A stretch of 64,000 nucleotides of DNA from Tanypteryx hageni (GCA_028673005.1 CM054113.1:37328117-37392116); one strand, 5' to 3'. Positions 1 to 12,722 are shown, numbered from the stretch's first letter. The notes: generated from the sequence alone by a model not told the origin. Numbers and translations are program-made.

Positions 1-1180
1 CGCTTGGAGTGACCTCGCGCTCTTATATAAACTTCTCTTATTATTAATATTTAATGTTTGTTATAATTTATTTATATAATAAATTTGGTTTTATTATATT
101 CGTAAATGATAACAGGCCCTGGGCAATACTGTTGCATTCGGTCTCGCAATTATTTATGCCGGTCCTGTAGAGACATGCTGGGATAGAAAAAAGAGTATTG
201 TTAGAGGAGATGAAGGAGCAAAAGAAGAATAGGAAGGAGGGAGGGAGGATAGCTTTGTAGAGAAAAGTTGGATAAAGAAAAGATTAAATCTGAGATAAAA
301 GGATAAATGAGAATAGGAAAAGAAATATGGTTATCTCTCTCTTTTCTAGCATATGGCACCATCTGACTTTTTCTTTCTTGTTTTTGTTCGAAATCTCATC
401 CATTACAATTTTAGATGTTTAATCCTGCGAGGTAGCGAAATATTCTTGTGAGCTTCAGGAGTTTTACCTGAGCTCCATCTGTTTCAGTTGAATGGTATCG
501 AAAAAGCAATTACCTGCGGAAATATATATAACTAGTTTTTTTACGGAGAAGTCGGACGACTGATGATATGGTTCAGCTGAATTCTTTTAATGAAAAATAA
601 TATAAAATTTAAAATTATCAGTTTTTTCCATTAAGTTGAGGCAATTTATTTTTGTAAGCTTGTAATGATAGCGCTCGTCGATTGTAAAAATGTATCACGT
701 GAGATGAAACCTCTCCAAAATCCCTCTAACACAACACAGCTTCTTTTCGTAATTAATTACCAATATATCTCTTCGTTTTCGAAATATAGCTTACTAAGTT
801 TAGGTCGGAGTATCGCTCACTCAGACCGATGAAGCCCGTTTAAATTCGAATTTTAATTTTTTCGTGACTCGCTTTCTTTAATACCCCGTCCCTATCTAGC
901 CACCTGTACCTTTGAATCTAGCCTTAGTTTTCCTTCCGATTACAATTATATATCAGTTTAATTCTACGGTATAGCGAATTCTTTCATTTATTTGGGTTAA
1001 CAACCGCAAGTCCACCAGAAGTTTATGGATGCAGTTAAAAAATCTTGTCGGTTCCAAGCTGTAATGTTTGCTTAGAGAGCGTCATTTATCAGTTTCATCT
1101 TCATAAATTTTCTAACTTTCGGTATATTTTTGGCTCATCAAACCCAATTTGTCCCATTCCGAGTCTTTCTCTTCATGTTC
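1..1180. other. AT-rich non-coding stretch
   Basis: I see no recognisable gene, RNA or mobile element here. The stretch is AT-rich, with a short purine-rich run near 205-310. Open frames are short and interrupted in every frame. Confidence 0.5.
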
Positions 1181-1189
1181 TTATATACA

Positions 1190-1620
1190 TCTTCCCCCTT
1201 TTAAAGCTATCTTAAATTCAATTTCCTACCTCTTTTCCTCTCTCCTGGCATCTTGCCTTCTATGAGTTCTTTTGATAGACTTTCGTCTCTCAAGATTTGA
1301 CCTACGCATTTCTTTCTCTTATTTCTCAAATTAAGCTCTCCTACTACATTTAAAACTTTCTAATTTATTTTCCCCTTAGTCCAGCTAATTTTCTTAAGTA
1401 CACGCTTTACTCACATCTCAAAAGCCTCTAATCTGCTCTCATCTTCTTTTCTCATACCTAGGTAATGCTGCAATATATACAAGTCTTCAGTAATCTTTTT
1501 TAAATATCTTTATGTAAAGTGCCTGTTAACAACTCTCCTCTCATAAATTCCTTCTTGCTCTTGATATCCTTGTCCTGGTCTCTTTAATAATTCCTCCATC
1601 TTGTGTCGGAATACTACATA
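1190..1620 (-). pseudogene. Decayed RTE-type LINE reverse-transcriptase C-terminus
   Basis: Read on the minus strand, this stretch gives broken peptide that lines up by eye with the C-terminal part of the RTE-type element at 3382-6363. It has LEAFEM followed by KRVLKKISWTK, then a KCVGQILRDES-like segment and IEGKMPGERKRGRK. In the better copy these correspond to LESFEMW, RRMLKIKWKD, NWVGHYLRRES and LEGKLDGKRERGRK. Several stop codons interrupt it and no palm-domain motif is visible, so only the tail of an RT ORF survives. This is typical of an old 5'-truncated LINE insertion. The original product would have been an endonuclease/reverse transcriptase acting in target-primed reverse transcription. 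Exact ends cannot be set by eye. The alignment is my own reading, not a search. Confidence 0.6.
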
Positions 1621-3372
1621 AATATGAAAAATATTCTCTGTTTGTACCTTTTCCCATCCATTGTAACAGTGACCTGTGATTTCCCGCTCTTGGTTACTCT
1701 ATTTATCGGTTTCGGCTGTAGAGATTATCACGATAACACATTTTATTTCCGAAAAATACGAAAATAAAGTTTGAATTTGAAATCGTTTTAAAATGTCGTT
1801 TATTAGTGTGTAAATTCTGTGCCATCTTCGTCTGGCGGATGTTTTTTTTTAATTTTAGGCTAATAAATATCAAATATTGTCAGAAACCTACATATGTAGA
1901 CGGTCGGTGATGCCTAAGTTTAAGTATTTTTAAGTATCCCGGTAGAAAATTTCCAAACGATAAATTCAGCAAAAGGTCGCAAGGCGTTTGGAATTTGAAA
2001 GTTTTTAGTTTAACCTACGTCGCTCCTCCAATTGCCGTTGTCGTTTCTCGCGGCGCCATTTTGAATCTGAAGTGCGAGGATAATGGTTGCGACCGCAGGG
2101 ATCTTTGCACCAGCTGCGCCCCGCATACGTGATTTACCCGTGACTTCACTGAGTGCTCGTGGAAAATGTTCGCCGCGCTTGCGTGCCATAAACGCCTCGA
2201 TATCCGAGTCTCTTCTCCATCACGCAACAGGATGATTGGGCCCTAAGTCCTTCGCCGCCGGGTGTTCCAATAATAGACATCTGCCTCGAGGTCATTTCTC
2301 CACGATGATGTCGGAATATAAGTGTTAGATGACCTGAATAACAACAACTTGGCGTGCGATTTTGTTGTATAGATTGTGAGAATGTGCCGAATAAATAATA
2401 GGATTAAGCTGATGGAACTTGACTGTTGAACGGAATTTGTAATTCCTCGCTCTATCTTCATCTTCCCCCTGCATTGTAAGACTTAACGACTCCGGATTCT
2501 CGATTTAATAAAAAAATTGCAAATTTAGATACGAAATAGAAATTACTATTTAATTGCCACCTTAGATAATAAAAATCCAAAATATCGCGAAGTTCTTTGC
2601 GTTAGTACTTTTGTAATCGTAATAGGCTGGAATATTTCATATAAAACGTCCAAAAATGTGGATTTTGAGGCATTCATTACCTTTATGTTAAGAAAATATC
2701 GAATTAAAATATCTTCGTAATAGGGAAGTAATTTGATATTGCAAAGTTCGCCTCGCGGGCAGTTTCAGTAGCGTTTACACGAATTTATGAGCTAATTCTA
2801 ATGAGATTTCTTGAGTGTTGATGTAATAGCTAACCTGTTTTTGTTAATATTATGAAAATGAGTGCAGTATCATAGAGAAGGGGTGCTTTCGTTCTTGAAA
2901 TTCATGAAATTTTGGAAAACCGGCGTTGATAAAATCCCTTTGTTTCATGCAGAAATACGAAGAGTTGCTCTCGCCGTATCCTCAATATTCAGTAGCGTTT
3001 CATGCCGCAATATTTGCAAGCTGATACAAAAACGTCAGTCGTTGTTGGGTAAAATTTAAGGCGTTTTTAACGCTGGATTTCAGGTTCAAAATATCACATC
3101 ATTCGCTACTGAAAACATTTTTTTCCTTGTTTCTAAAAGAAATGCGTTCCGAATATAAATTCGAAAGAGAAGAAAAAATGCCAATGACGAAGAGCATCAC
3201 AGATTCATACATTCGTGAACGATTCTTTGCATGTTTCGAACGGACTGTAGGTCATGCACTCTTTTCTTTTAAATTTAGGGATAAAAATTATTTTACTTCT
3301 CACTTTTTGGGTTACTTTCTGAAGTATTCTTCAAAGTATGCAGCATTTCGGCGATCTTTAATACTTTCGAGC
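1621..3372. other. Non-coding stretch, no recognised feature
   Basis: This is AT-rich sequence with only short open frames (under about 90 codons). I recognise nothing in them and they lack coding character. It forms the left flank of the RTE-type LINE. Confidence 0.45.
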
Positions 3373-3381
3373 CTCTTACAT
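3373..3381. repeat. Target-site duplication, left copy (RTE-type LINE)
   Basis: CTCTTACAT here is repeated exactly at 6364-6372 on the far side of the LINE. The duplication abuts the 3' microsatellite tail of the minus-strand element, as expected for a product of target-primed reverse transcription. Confidence 0.7.
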
Positions 3382-3393
3382 CATCATCATCAT
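3382..3393 (-). repeat. LINE 3' microsatellite tail
   Basis: A short run of TCA/ATC units on the plus strand, read as ATG repeats on the minus strand, ends the LINE. RTE-clade elements commonly end in short tandem repeats rather than poly(A). Confidence 0.65.
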
Positions 3394-3422
3394 AGGTAGT
3401 CTGTCCGTAGACAGGTCCGTGA

Positions 3423-4469
3423 TTATTCTTGGTTAAACCTGGTTCTCCATATACTCCTATTTTCCGCTGTCCCCTTCATATCTTGATAACTCTCTTTCCC
3501 TTTCAAATCGTCTATCAGCTGAAACCTTTTCCTACCTCTTTCCCTTTTCCCATCTAGTTTTCCTTCTAACACATCTTTAATCATACTCTCTCTCCTCAGG
3601 TAATGTCCAACCCAGTTTGCATTCCTCTTTCTGATAGTCTGTATAATTATTCGCTTATCTCCTATTCTTCGTAGCACTTCATCGTTTTTCATCCTATCTT
3701 TCCATTTTATCTTCAACATTCTCCTCCAAGTCCACATTTCAAAGCTTTCCAAGTCCAAGTTTGATGTCATTTTTCCTTAGCGTCCATGTTTCTGCCCCAT
3801 GCAATGCTATACTCCATACGTAGCATTTTATCAACTTCTTGCGGATATCTTCCCTTATATTCCCTATAAGTAGTTGTTTCTTTCTCCTGAAAGCTGCTTT
3901 TGCTTTTCCTATTCTAGTTCTGATCTCATCCGTACATTTTGCTTCTCGTGTTATGATGCTTCCAAGGTATTTATATTCTGAAACTTGTTCTAAAGGCTTT
4001 CCCCCAATACTCATGTTCAGATTCTCTTCTTTGCCCGATATTCGAATGACCTTGGATTTTTCTGTATTTATTTCCATACCGTATTTTCTACCCGTTATCA
4101 CTAGTCTATTTATCATTTTTTGTAGCTCCTCTTCTTTTCTTGCTAGAAGTACTTGATCATCTGTGTATTTTACTGTTCTTATAATCCTTCCCCCAATTTT
4201 GAAATCTCCTCTGCCTTCTAAAGCTTCTTGCATTAGGCTTTCTCCATATATATTGAATAGGGTTGGCGATAGGCAGCAGCCTTGTCTTACTCCTCTACCG
4301 ATATTTATCGGTAGAGGAGTAAGACAAGGCTGTCCACATTCTCAAACCTGACCTTTACAATTTAATTCACATAAAGATTCCTAATCAGTCTCCTGTCTTT
4401 CCAGTCTACACCTATATCCTTTAATATCTTCATCAACTTTACCAAATTTACTCTATCAAAGGCCTTCTG
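3423..4469 (-). pseudogene. RTE-type RT, second half (palm motif C and C-terminal domain)
   Basis: This is the downstream half of the LINE reverse transcriptase in two overlapping frames, 3739-4233 and 3423-3770. The catalytic box reads YTDD at 4156-4167, so both catalytic aspartates are kept, with Thr where Ala is usual. It is followed by the thumb-like INTEKSKV and the YKYLGSII segment. The C-terminal part carries ALHGAETW, the ESFEMW..RRMLKI segment and a basic GKRERGRKRF end, all usual for RTE-type ORFs. A frameshift near 3770 splits the two frames. Upstream, the conserved GVRQGCCLSP-like box is encoded right at the 4277-4332 palindrome and is out of frame with what precedes it. An in-frame TAA lies at 4362-4364. 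Confidence 0.8.
4277..4332. repeat. Perfect 27-bp-arm palindrome inside the LINE RT
   Basis: The arms 4277-4303 and 4306-4332 are exact reverse complements separated by TT. The left arm, read on the minus strand, is the genuine RT box (GVRQGC). The right arm is an inverted copy of it placed where the preceding codons should be. It is most simply a local inverted duplication within this copy. Confidence 0.9.
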
Positions 4470-5492
4470 CTAATCTACGAAACATGCGCAGATATCTTGA
4501 CTGTACTCTATTGCCTTTTCTGATATGATTCTAACTACTCCTATAGCATCTCTAGTTCCTCGTCCTTTTCTGAAACCGAATTGATCTTTCCCTAGCATTT
4601 CTTCTGCCTTTTTCTCCAGCCTTTTATTAAGAATCCTCGCGATGATCTTTGATGTGTGTGACAGAAGGCTTATCGTTCTGTAATCTTTACACTGCATTGC
4701 CTTTGGCTTCTTCTTTAGAGGGATCATTGTTACTTCTAGGAAATCCCGAGGCCACTCTCCCGTGTCGTAAATCTTATTAATTAATTTCGTGATCGCTTTT
4801 AGTCCTTCTGATCCTATGACTTTAAGTATTTCAGCCGGTATTCCATCGCTGCCCGTGGCTTTCCCCTTCTTTAGCTCCACTATCGCTTTTTCTACTTCGC
4901 TCTCCATAATACTTGGTCCTAAGTTGTCTTCTTCAATGTTTTCCTCATTTTCCAGTTCTATTTTTGCCGCTCCTGCCTGTTTGCTGTATAATTCCTTAAT
5001 GTATTTTTCCCATACCTGTGCTACATCCTTCATTTCTGAGATTATCTTCCCATCCGTATTCATAATTCCCATACCATGAATTCCATTAGATTTCTTATCT
5101 TCTAACTTGAGTGCTCTAGTGTATATCATATCGTACCGTCCTAACTTCTCCATTTGTTCTATTTCATCACATTTTCCTTTTATCCAATTTTCTCTAGCTT
5201 TATCTGTTACCCTTCTCAACTCATTGTTTATACGCCTATAGTTGGCTCTACCTTCTTCAGTGTTAACGTTTTACCATTTTCGTCTCTCATCCATTTTCTC
5301 CAGCATTTCCTTCGTGATCCATGGTTTTCTGATTTTCTTCTCTTGTTTTCCAATCTCCAAGGTATCCTTGATACTGGTTTTAATTTTATCCCATTCTATA
5401 TCAACGATCTTCGGTTTGTTTTCCAACTTTCTTAGGTTATCTTCCAACTTCATGCTGACTACATCCTGCCTTTCTTTCAGTTTTTCTAGGTC
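4470..5492 (-). pseudogene. RTE-type RT, first half (fingers and palm)
   Basis: This is the central part of the LINE ORF, in the same frame as the endonuclease but cut by TAA at 5271-5273 and closed by TAG at 4470-4472. Visible RT landmarks in order are GSDGIPAEIL, then MIPLKKKPKAMQCKDYRTIS (the YRPIS-like box), then DQFGFRKGRGTRDAI, then CACFVD. FVD is the first catalytic motif (usually FVDYQKAFD); here the codon after FVD has become TAG, and QKAFDRV follows downstream. The segment near 5280-5450 is the basic linker between endonuclease and RT. The product would have copied its own RNA at the nicked target. The density of single-base stops without large deletions suggests moderate age. Confidence 0.85.
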
Positions 5493-6296
5493 TCAGGTCT
5501 GTCTTTCTCTTCTCGTTTTTCTTATTTGTTTGAGCTTTGTACTCACGTCAAGTATTAGAAGGCTGTGATCTGAATCAATGTCCGCTCCTTGAAATGCCTT
5601 GGCGTTCTTTATGCTGTTCCTGAATCTTTGTTTTACAAGGATGTAATCTATTTGGCATCTCATTCTATCTCCTGGGCTTTTCCATGTGTATAACCTTCGT
5701 TTATGGTTTTTGAACCATGTAATAGTCACTACAAGGTCATTATTGATGCAGAATTCTACGAGTTTCTCCCCTCTTCGATTTCTCTTCCCAAGTCGGTATT
5801 GCCCGACAACATTTTCTTCCTGTCCTTCTCCGATTATGCTGTTCCAATCTCCCATTATTATGCAGTTTACCTTTCCTCTTCCGTCTTCTTCATAAATTTC
5901 ATTAATTTGCTCATAAATCTCATCGATTTCTTCATCTTCATGAGCTGACGTTGGCATATATACCTGGATTATCAGCATGTCCACTGGGACTGCTTTTAGC
6001 TTTATTGCCATCAGTCTATCGTTCGTTGCTATTATATTTGTCACGCTTTTCATCATATCTTTCCTAAGTACCAGAGCTACTCCCCTTTCCCCACTATTTC
6101 CCCCAGAATAAACTACCGTTAATTCTTCCGAGTCGAACTGTCCTTCTCCCTCCCGCCTAGTTTCGCTTAGTCCTATAATGTCAACTCTAATTCTTCTCAT
6201 TTCTTCTTTCAAGTTCTCTAGCTTTCCTGCTTTTCTCATAGTTCTTACGTTCCAAGTCCCTATTCGTAAATTACTTTCGACAAATGTTTTCTTCAA
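5493..6296 (-). pseudogene. RTE-type LINE endonuclease domain
   Basis: This is an open frame of 267 codons starting at an ATG at 6294-6296. It is an AP-like endonuclease that would nick the target strand to prime reverse transcription. The catalytic set is complete by inspection: Asn16 in GTWNVRT, Glu45 in SETRR, Asp150 and Asn152 in GDWNSII, Asp217 in QIDYI, and Asp243-His244 in SDHSLL. VYMPTSAHED lies between the second and third motifs. The opening (TWNVRTMRKAGKLENL) resembles proteins labelled craniofacial development protein 2-like, which derive from BovB/RTE endonucleases. The frame ends at a premature TGA (5493-5495); downstream codons stay in frame, so this is a truncation of a larger ORF. 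It is the best preserved domain in the element. A short 5' UTR (about 6297-6363) precedes it. Confidence 0.85.
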
Positions 6297-6363
6297 GGCA
6301 GTCCCCGCCCGGAGATCCGATTGGGGAACTATTTTACCTCCGGATTGTTTTACCTCGAGAGAA

Positions 6364-6372
6364 CTCTTACAT
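6364..6372. repeat. Target-site duplication, right copy (RTE-type LINE)
   Basis: CTCTTACAT, identical to 3373-3381, lies just beyond the 5' end of the minus-strand LINE. Confidence 0.7.
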
Positions 6373-9300
6373 ATAAGACAATAAACTTCATGAAATAAAA
6401 AAATGAGCTGTAGAAATGAATAACTGCTAACTGAAAAATTTATTCAAGTTATTAAAATAAATTGCCTTGTTAACGTTCAGATTATTATAATTGTTAGAAT
6501 GTGTGCCGAAGAATTTTTTACAAAAAGTGATGACTGAAGTGCAAAATAACAAAAATGATAGAGAATCTCTGTACGCTAAAATGCTTATACGTTAATTTCA
6601 AGCTTCTTTTATTGCAATAATTCTCTTTAGGATTTATACACAAGAGATCTAGAGAAACCGGACGAATTCGATTGAAACTCGAGATCGAGAGGAGGAACGA
6701 ATCAGAAAAATAGCGAATCGAAAAAAGGCGCGAATGAACTCCTACGAAAATCGAGAACGTGGCGAATCGTGGAAGCTTCGAATCTGGAATGGAACAGGTT
6801 TACAGATGTATAAAAAAATACAGAGAAATCGGCAGAATCCGAATGGGAGAAACGGCTCGGGGCGAAGAAAAAAAGTGGACTAAAAAGTTGAATACCGCCC
6901 TCTTTATCTACTTCGCGAATCCTCGATAAATATATCTTGTGAGACCTTGCGGATCTTTTTTTTTAGAAGGATGGCTCTCCTTCCAAACGCCTCTTCCCTT
7001 ATCTACCTTAGGAATACCTCCTCCAGTTCCTCCCTGCCTTCGACGAAACCCTCAGATATCGCCCACGTACCTCTCGTTGGATTTTTTAATGAATCTCATC
7101 TTTCACGCGTAAGGTGGGAGGATGATGGAGGTAAGCTCCAAGGGCTGTTCTTACTTAACTCTCTCTCTTGGGGAATGGGATGTTTCTCCTTTGAGCTCCC
7201 GCTTACTTCTTCCTTTCCCATCCTGTTTTTAGAGGTGTTTGATAGAGATGAAGGCAACTCCTTTGGCGGAAAGAAATTACCTCGTCTTCTCTTACTACGT
7301 AAAAAGGCGCGGATAAACTCCTGGCGTCTTCAGCGACGGGGAGAAAGGGGAGGATCACTTCGGCAATCTGTTCTTTCGGACAGAAACGTCACACTTTTTG
7401 AGTGTTTTCGTTTTTTTAGCTTGGATAAAATTACGCGCGTCTTATGACCGACGGAATAGAGGGCACGTTAAAATTTTTATTGATGAAAGGTATTGGTTTT
7501 CCATCATGTTTTTAGTTGTAGTTTTTTCATAAATAAACCGAGTGTCAGGTTTCATATTTTTCGAGGTCGCTTTGCAGATTTTTAACAGCGTTAACCTCCG
7601 GGAACCTTTTTAGCCCATGGAAGTTTTTTGCGTTTTACATCATCTGATAGAACTTGCGTACACTTATTAGGATCATAGCTAGGCTTTGTAGTTTTCGACG
7701 TTTATTTTCCTTGAAATTCGACGACTAAAATCGGCATTTCTTTTAATTGAATTTATTAGGCTTGGTAATTTTCGGCGTTTATATAATATTTCTAAAAAGC
7801 GACCTCTAATATCAATGTTTATTTTTCCTAAACATAGACTACGAATATCGACATTTATTTTTATTAATTTTATTGATTTTTATCTAGAAAGATTTTATGT
7901 ACTGAATTCCTTTTAATCAAATTTTACTAAAGGTGTATATATAAAAATTACTTATTTCTTTTATGTCGGACTGTTTATTGTTCTGTAAATTTTGATAAAT
8001 ATGTTGTTGTTGACTTCGACCGCCAACCCGAAACAGCTAATGTTTCGGAATACACCAGGAAGTACATTTCATCCGTTAAGTTGCGCCCCTTTTTCACTAA
8101 ATCGTGACTATTCAACAACAACATTAATATGACGTGAACATAATGTACAAACAAATGTATATATAAACATTTCAAGAAAAAAAGCGTTACCTTGTTGAGT
8201 AACGACGATGAATGTAGAAGCCCAAAATGAGAACGCGGAACGATACTCCTTTGACAGAAATGCGGGAGAAACGAAGCACGAGAAACTCTCATTTGAGGAT
8301 AGATTGTGGCTATAACTCCTAAAAATATAATAATTTTATAAGTGTGTTTGTGAAAATACTAAAGGGACATCTGACGATCGGCGTTCATCTTTCAGTTCGG
8401 TAGATCTTGTCGGACAGAAGGCACAGAGGCGCCCACCGACTTTTCGGTAAATGGAGTATGGCAGCTGATCGTATTGTGAAAATGAGTAGAGATTATCGGA
8501 TTTAGTCGAGGCTAAGACAGTGTGTAATAAACAGACCATATTTTTTTGTCCCTTACCCTTAACTATGGACCCCGCGGCAGCTCATTATGGGTTCTTAAGA
8601 CAATGATATAAAGGACCTTAGAAAGCAAAGTGTGGGGAATTCTATAATTTCGTAGAAAATGAAGTGGTGAAAAATTGACACTTATCGACGGGAATTCATT
8701 TCCTTCGAATTTGAAATTTTTGCGAATTCGATTTTTATCGACATTTATCGGTATAAATCGAATGCTACCAAACCTAACCATAACTTTAAAATTTTTAGAT
8801 TCCACTATTTAAGATGCGACCGTGAAAATTGCGGCTTGCGGATAGGATGAGGTTTGTGAGAACATTGTGTGCGGTCTGCTGAGATTATTTAAATATGTAC
8901 CGTTTGGGACATGGTGGCGTATTTTGTAAATTGTTTTATAGCAAATCATTCTCCCGGAAAAATCTGAAACGAAGGAAGCGATTCCTAATATATAACCAAT
9001 TGTCAGTTCATGCAAACGACATTTAAACTGATATACATGCCAGCACATCGATATTTTTTAACTCAAAACCCCTGGATTACTCAATCAGTAAAGTATAACT
9101 ACAACCATCATCATAAATGCAAGTTAATTGTAAAAAGTTTTTGTGAATGAGCATTATAATTAGAACAACCTAATTTGGAATGGTGTTGGTAAAAATTTTT
9201 ATGTGCCGTTGTGGATTCCTAACATAATAATTCTGCACACATTAGAATAATGATATCATTCATGTAGAAAATTTTTAAAGATAGATGTATTTAAAATAAC

Positions 9301-12300
9301 GATCAATAAAATCATGCTACTACATTCATTTTAAGGGGTTTCCGGTCCTTCGGGCATGGAGATTTGATCCTCTTCATAAAAATGCATTCGTTATACATTT
9401 TGAGTTTTTTTCGCTTAAAAGCTTCGTTGCGATTATCATTTGCTAATATGATGCGATCTGTTTCAGCCAGATAGCCCAACGCTTGGTATACGTCGATGAA
9501 ATGTTATAACTTGTAGAATGAAAATGCCGCTCTTGTTCAATACGCTAATTGAATCTGGTAAATTACGTGAACCATTGATTGTTTATGGCCGTTGATAGTG
9601 TGGAGAATCATATCGATATTTTTATGGCGTTTCTTTCGGCGCTTGATATCGTTTCCAATTATACACTCACTTGATATGGACGGGTTCTCTGTAGCTGTCA
9701 TTCCGAAGCCTCTCGTTTTATCTCCAGGGTCGCTCTATGCCCTTGAACCGAAGCACTGCACCAGCAAGTCCTGAAATTTGAGATGCCGGAAAAATGAAAA
9801 TTAATTTATTATAATAAAAGACAGGGATATGCCGATTCATTCATCGTTAATATAATATGATTTTAATAGCAAAACACTCTTTACCCATTAAAGTTACGCC
9901 GATTTTATCATTAAATCTGAAATTGCATAAAATATTTGATGTTCAAAGCGATTAGGTACAATACACTCTTGTCTTATGCGAGTTTCCCCAACGCTAATTT
10001 GATTATGCATGGCTACATAAATTTGGAATTTATTTACACAAAACGTAAAAAAATTAATTGTATTTGGTTCCGAAATTGAGCGCTCACCTACGCATGCACG
10101 TGACATGAGAAAGTTCATGGCCTATGCGAGAATGTGGTTTTTTCCATAGGGTATGAAATGTGCGCAACACGGTCTTACCAAACGCAGCCTTATCCAAAAA
10201 CATAACAACCGCTTTGCGCAAGTGACCATTGTACCGAATATTTAATTCATGATAACATACATATAGAAAATCTGTCATGGATTCCGAGATCGCCAACGTG
10301 TTTAGTTTTCTTGGTGCTTATTTAATCGAAAAAAATGTTAGTTAATTTCGGTTTTATTTTAAAATAGGATGCGTTCTGGCGCTGCGATTTGGGGTTTAGG
10401 GGCAAAACAATTTTTCTTAGATGAAAAAATTATTTTCAATTCAGAGACTTGGTGCAAGAGAATTAATTCAGTCGTTAGGATTTCTTCCCATTTAAAGATC
10501 TTATCTTGTAATGTTAATGAAAAATTTCGACGCGCAATCCGCGATTACTACACACAGATTTGTGAGTTAACGAAAAATTGCAATATAAATTCCCTAAGTT
10601 TCTTAGCCACAACCGTGGTGCGTGTCACTGCAAGGCGCATTAGCGTCGCATGAGTTCCTTTCATCATCGCCGCGAATTCACGGCCCTTGTCTTCTGAGCG
10701 TCAGTGATTTTCGCTGCGACCGTAACAAGCCACCTTTAACGAGATGGCAGTTCCTGCGAGTTCAGACGTCACGGCCTCTTCAAGATCGACTGATATCCGC
10801 GGAGCCATGAGCCATTGGGGGTCGTAAAGAGCTCTCTCGCTCTCTTGAAACACAAGTGTGCATCTAGACGTTGCCATTGCGACAACTATCTCGTTTGGCT
10901 TGCTGGTCCAATTGTTGAGATGGGAAAGAACGAGAGAGAGGATTGTGGGAGAAGGATGGAGGGAGAGGACTATCCTTACGAGAGGTGAAATTTTGGAAAC
11001 ATGAACCTATTTTCGTGTGTTTTGTCTTCCTTTTTTCATTATTTCCATAGATACATTGCATTAATATGGTTTCTTGTTTTCTACTAGTTTAATTGCAGGT
11101 CAAAAATGACGGCTAGGCATTAAATTAAAATGAAAGGAGTTCAAAATGTAGTTTTTGGTTGAACTTGAATTAAAAAGCAACGTAATTTAATTCACGATTC
11201 ATTTTCAAAATTTAACGAATCTTGCAAAATGGATGTTAGCTATATCGTCATTATTGTACTTTAATGAACAAAAAATACATGAATTGAAGAAGAATGGAAT
11301 CACTTAAACTTATCATTTTAAATTCACTGTTGTAAGAATCGTGTTAAAAAATAATTAGCTCAATATCGATCCGCCGCGAAAAATAAACAAGGCGATAGAA
11401 TATTTTCAGCGATAAAAGTTGCGACTTCGAAATTTTTATCATACTATATGATAAGATAATAATATTTCAGATATAAATTGGTAATTTATCGGGCATTAGT
11501 TTTCATCATTTGTATCTCGATATAAAGTTTTTGTCTGATATGTCATGATAGACTACATTACTTTGATGTACTAACATAATTAAAGCCGTAATTGAGTTAA
11601 CTTGACCAAAAAGAACGACTTAAACGGGATGTTTTACTGTTATTATTAACATTATCGCTTCTGTACTCATATGTTCTACTTTTGATATCATTTCCGCTGA
11701 GAGTCGTTTACTATTGTTATGCGGAGTCCATGAGTTATTTTCAAAGCGAAATTCCTTGAATGCCGTTTTGGTTTTAATGAAAATTTCTCAAGAAATACTA
11801 ATCCAATCGGTTTCATCAGTATTGATATACCGACACAATTGGTTCTTGTTTAAAATATTATACAATTTAATTTAAATATTTTCCCAAGTCTGTGAATAAT
11901 TGAATACCGTTAAATAGCAACCGTAACACTGCGACTAATCGAAACGGACATTTTTTCTCAGATAGTGCAACTTACAATGCTTTCCCGAAAACATTTCTGT
12001 CGTTGGTTTAGCATGGATTTCAAAAGTACATGTATACTTTCCTCATCCTTGTTTATCGTCATTCTCAACTCATCCTTATGTATCTTTATTTCGTCTCTCC
12101 CGCTCCCTCAGACCTCTCTCCCTCTTTGCGATATATTTTCCCACTTTTCACCTTTCCTCTCATCTGACATTTACCTCTCTATAACTCCTCACATCCCCCT
12201 TCCTTATCATCACCCCTCTTAATACACTTTCAGCACGAAGTTATGGCTCTCTCTCTCTTCCATTCATCTTCCCATCCCCTCGTATCAGTCTCTTAGGCGC

Positions 12301-12708
12301 CCATCTACTCGAGACCTTACTTATCATTTGTAAGGCTCTGCCAACAGACGATCTCCATTGCTAGGTTACTGAAACGTTTCGTTGAGTTTGTAAACGAAGT
12401 CTGCGGGATTATCAACGTCAGAGGGATTTGTTGCTTTAGTTCGAAGAAAGTTCGCACCGAAGCTTTGATACATCCGTCCATCATAACTAACATACAAAGA
12501 GTCTCGCAAACATTCTCGAGAAAATTACAGAGCTCTTACTCTGTTGATTTAAAGATTCAGAAATATTTGACTGTTGTTATTAGAAAAGGCGAAACTTGTT
12601 GAGCCAAAGTGAAACTAAGTTTAGAAATAGCGGAATAGCATTATTACTTTCCAATTATATTAATTTTTCCGTATAGAACTAGCACAAATGAATATAACGT
12701 GAAATGTA
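6373..12708. other. Long non-coding stretch, no recognised gene
   Basis: No protein family, RNA gene or bounded mobile element is recognised. About 6640-7450 is somewhat richer in GC and CpG and contains a 166-codon open frame that looks compositional, not coding. About 7660-7870 has loosely repeated TCGACGTTTATTTT-like phrases. About 10600-10800 is again GC-richer. About 12050-12300 is pyrimidine-rich. The remainder is AT-rich. Regulatory or exon content cannot be excluded, but nothing supports it. Confidence 0.4.
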
Positions 12709-12722
12709 TTTTCCGTAAGTTG

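Larger units (their letters stand above)
3382..6363 (-). mobile_element. RTE-type non-LTR retrotransposon, near full length, inactive
   Basis: This is a LINE of about 3 kb lying on the minus strand. It encodes one long ORF with an N-terminal apurinic-type endonuclease and a C-terminal reverse transcriptase. Its 3' end is an (ATG)n-like microsatellite (the CATCATCAT run at 3382-3393 on the plus strand), a hallmark of the RTE clade, and the endonuclease start resembles the BovB/CFDP2-like group. A 9-bp direct repeat flanks both ends, so the insertion boundaries are well supported. The reading frame is held from 6296 down to about 4333 with only point-mutation stops (5493-5495, 5271-5273, 4470-4472, 4362-4364). 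It is then disturbed by a palindrome at 4277-4332 and by a frameshift near 3770. The copy is therefore dead but fairly young. Clade assignment is by motif, not phylogeny. Confidence 0.85.

Noticed and set aside
4163..4351. Plus-strand 62-codon frame ending in GVRQGCPHSQT
   Set aside because: The RT-like motif on this strand is created by the inverted copy in the palindrome; the real RT reads on the minus strand.
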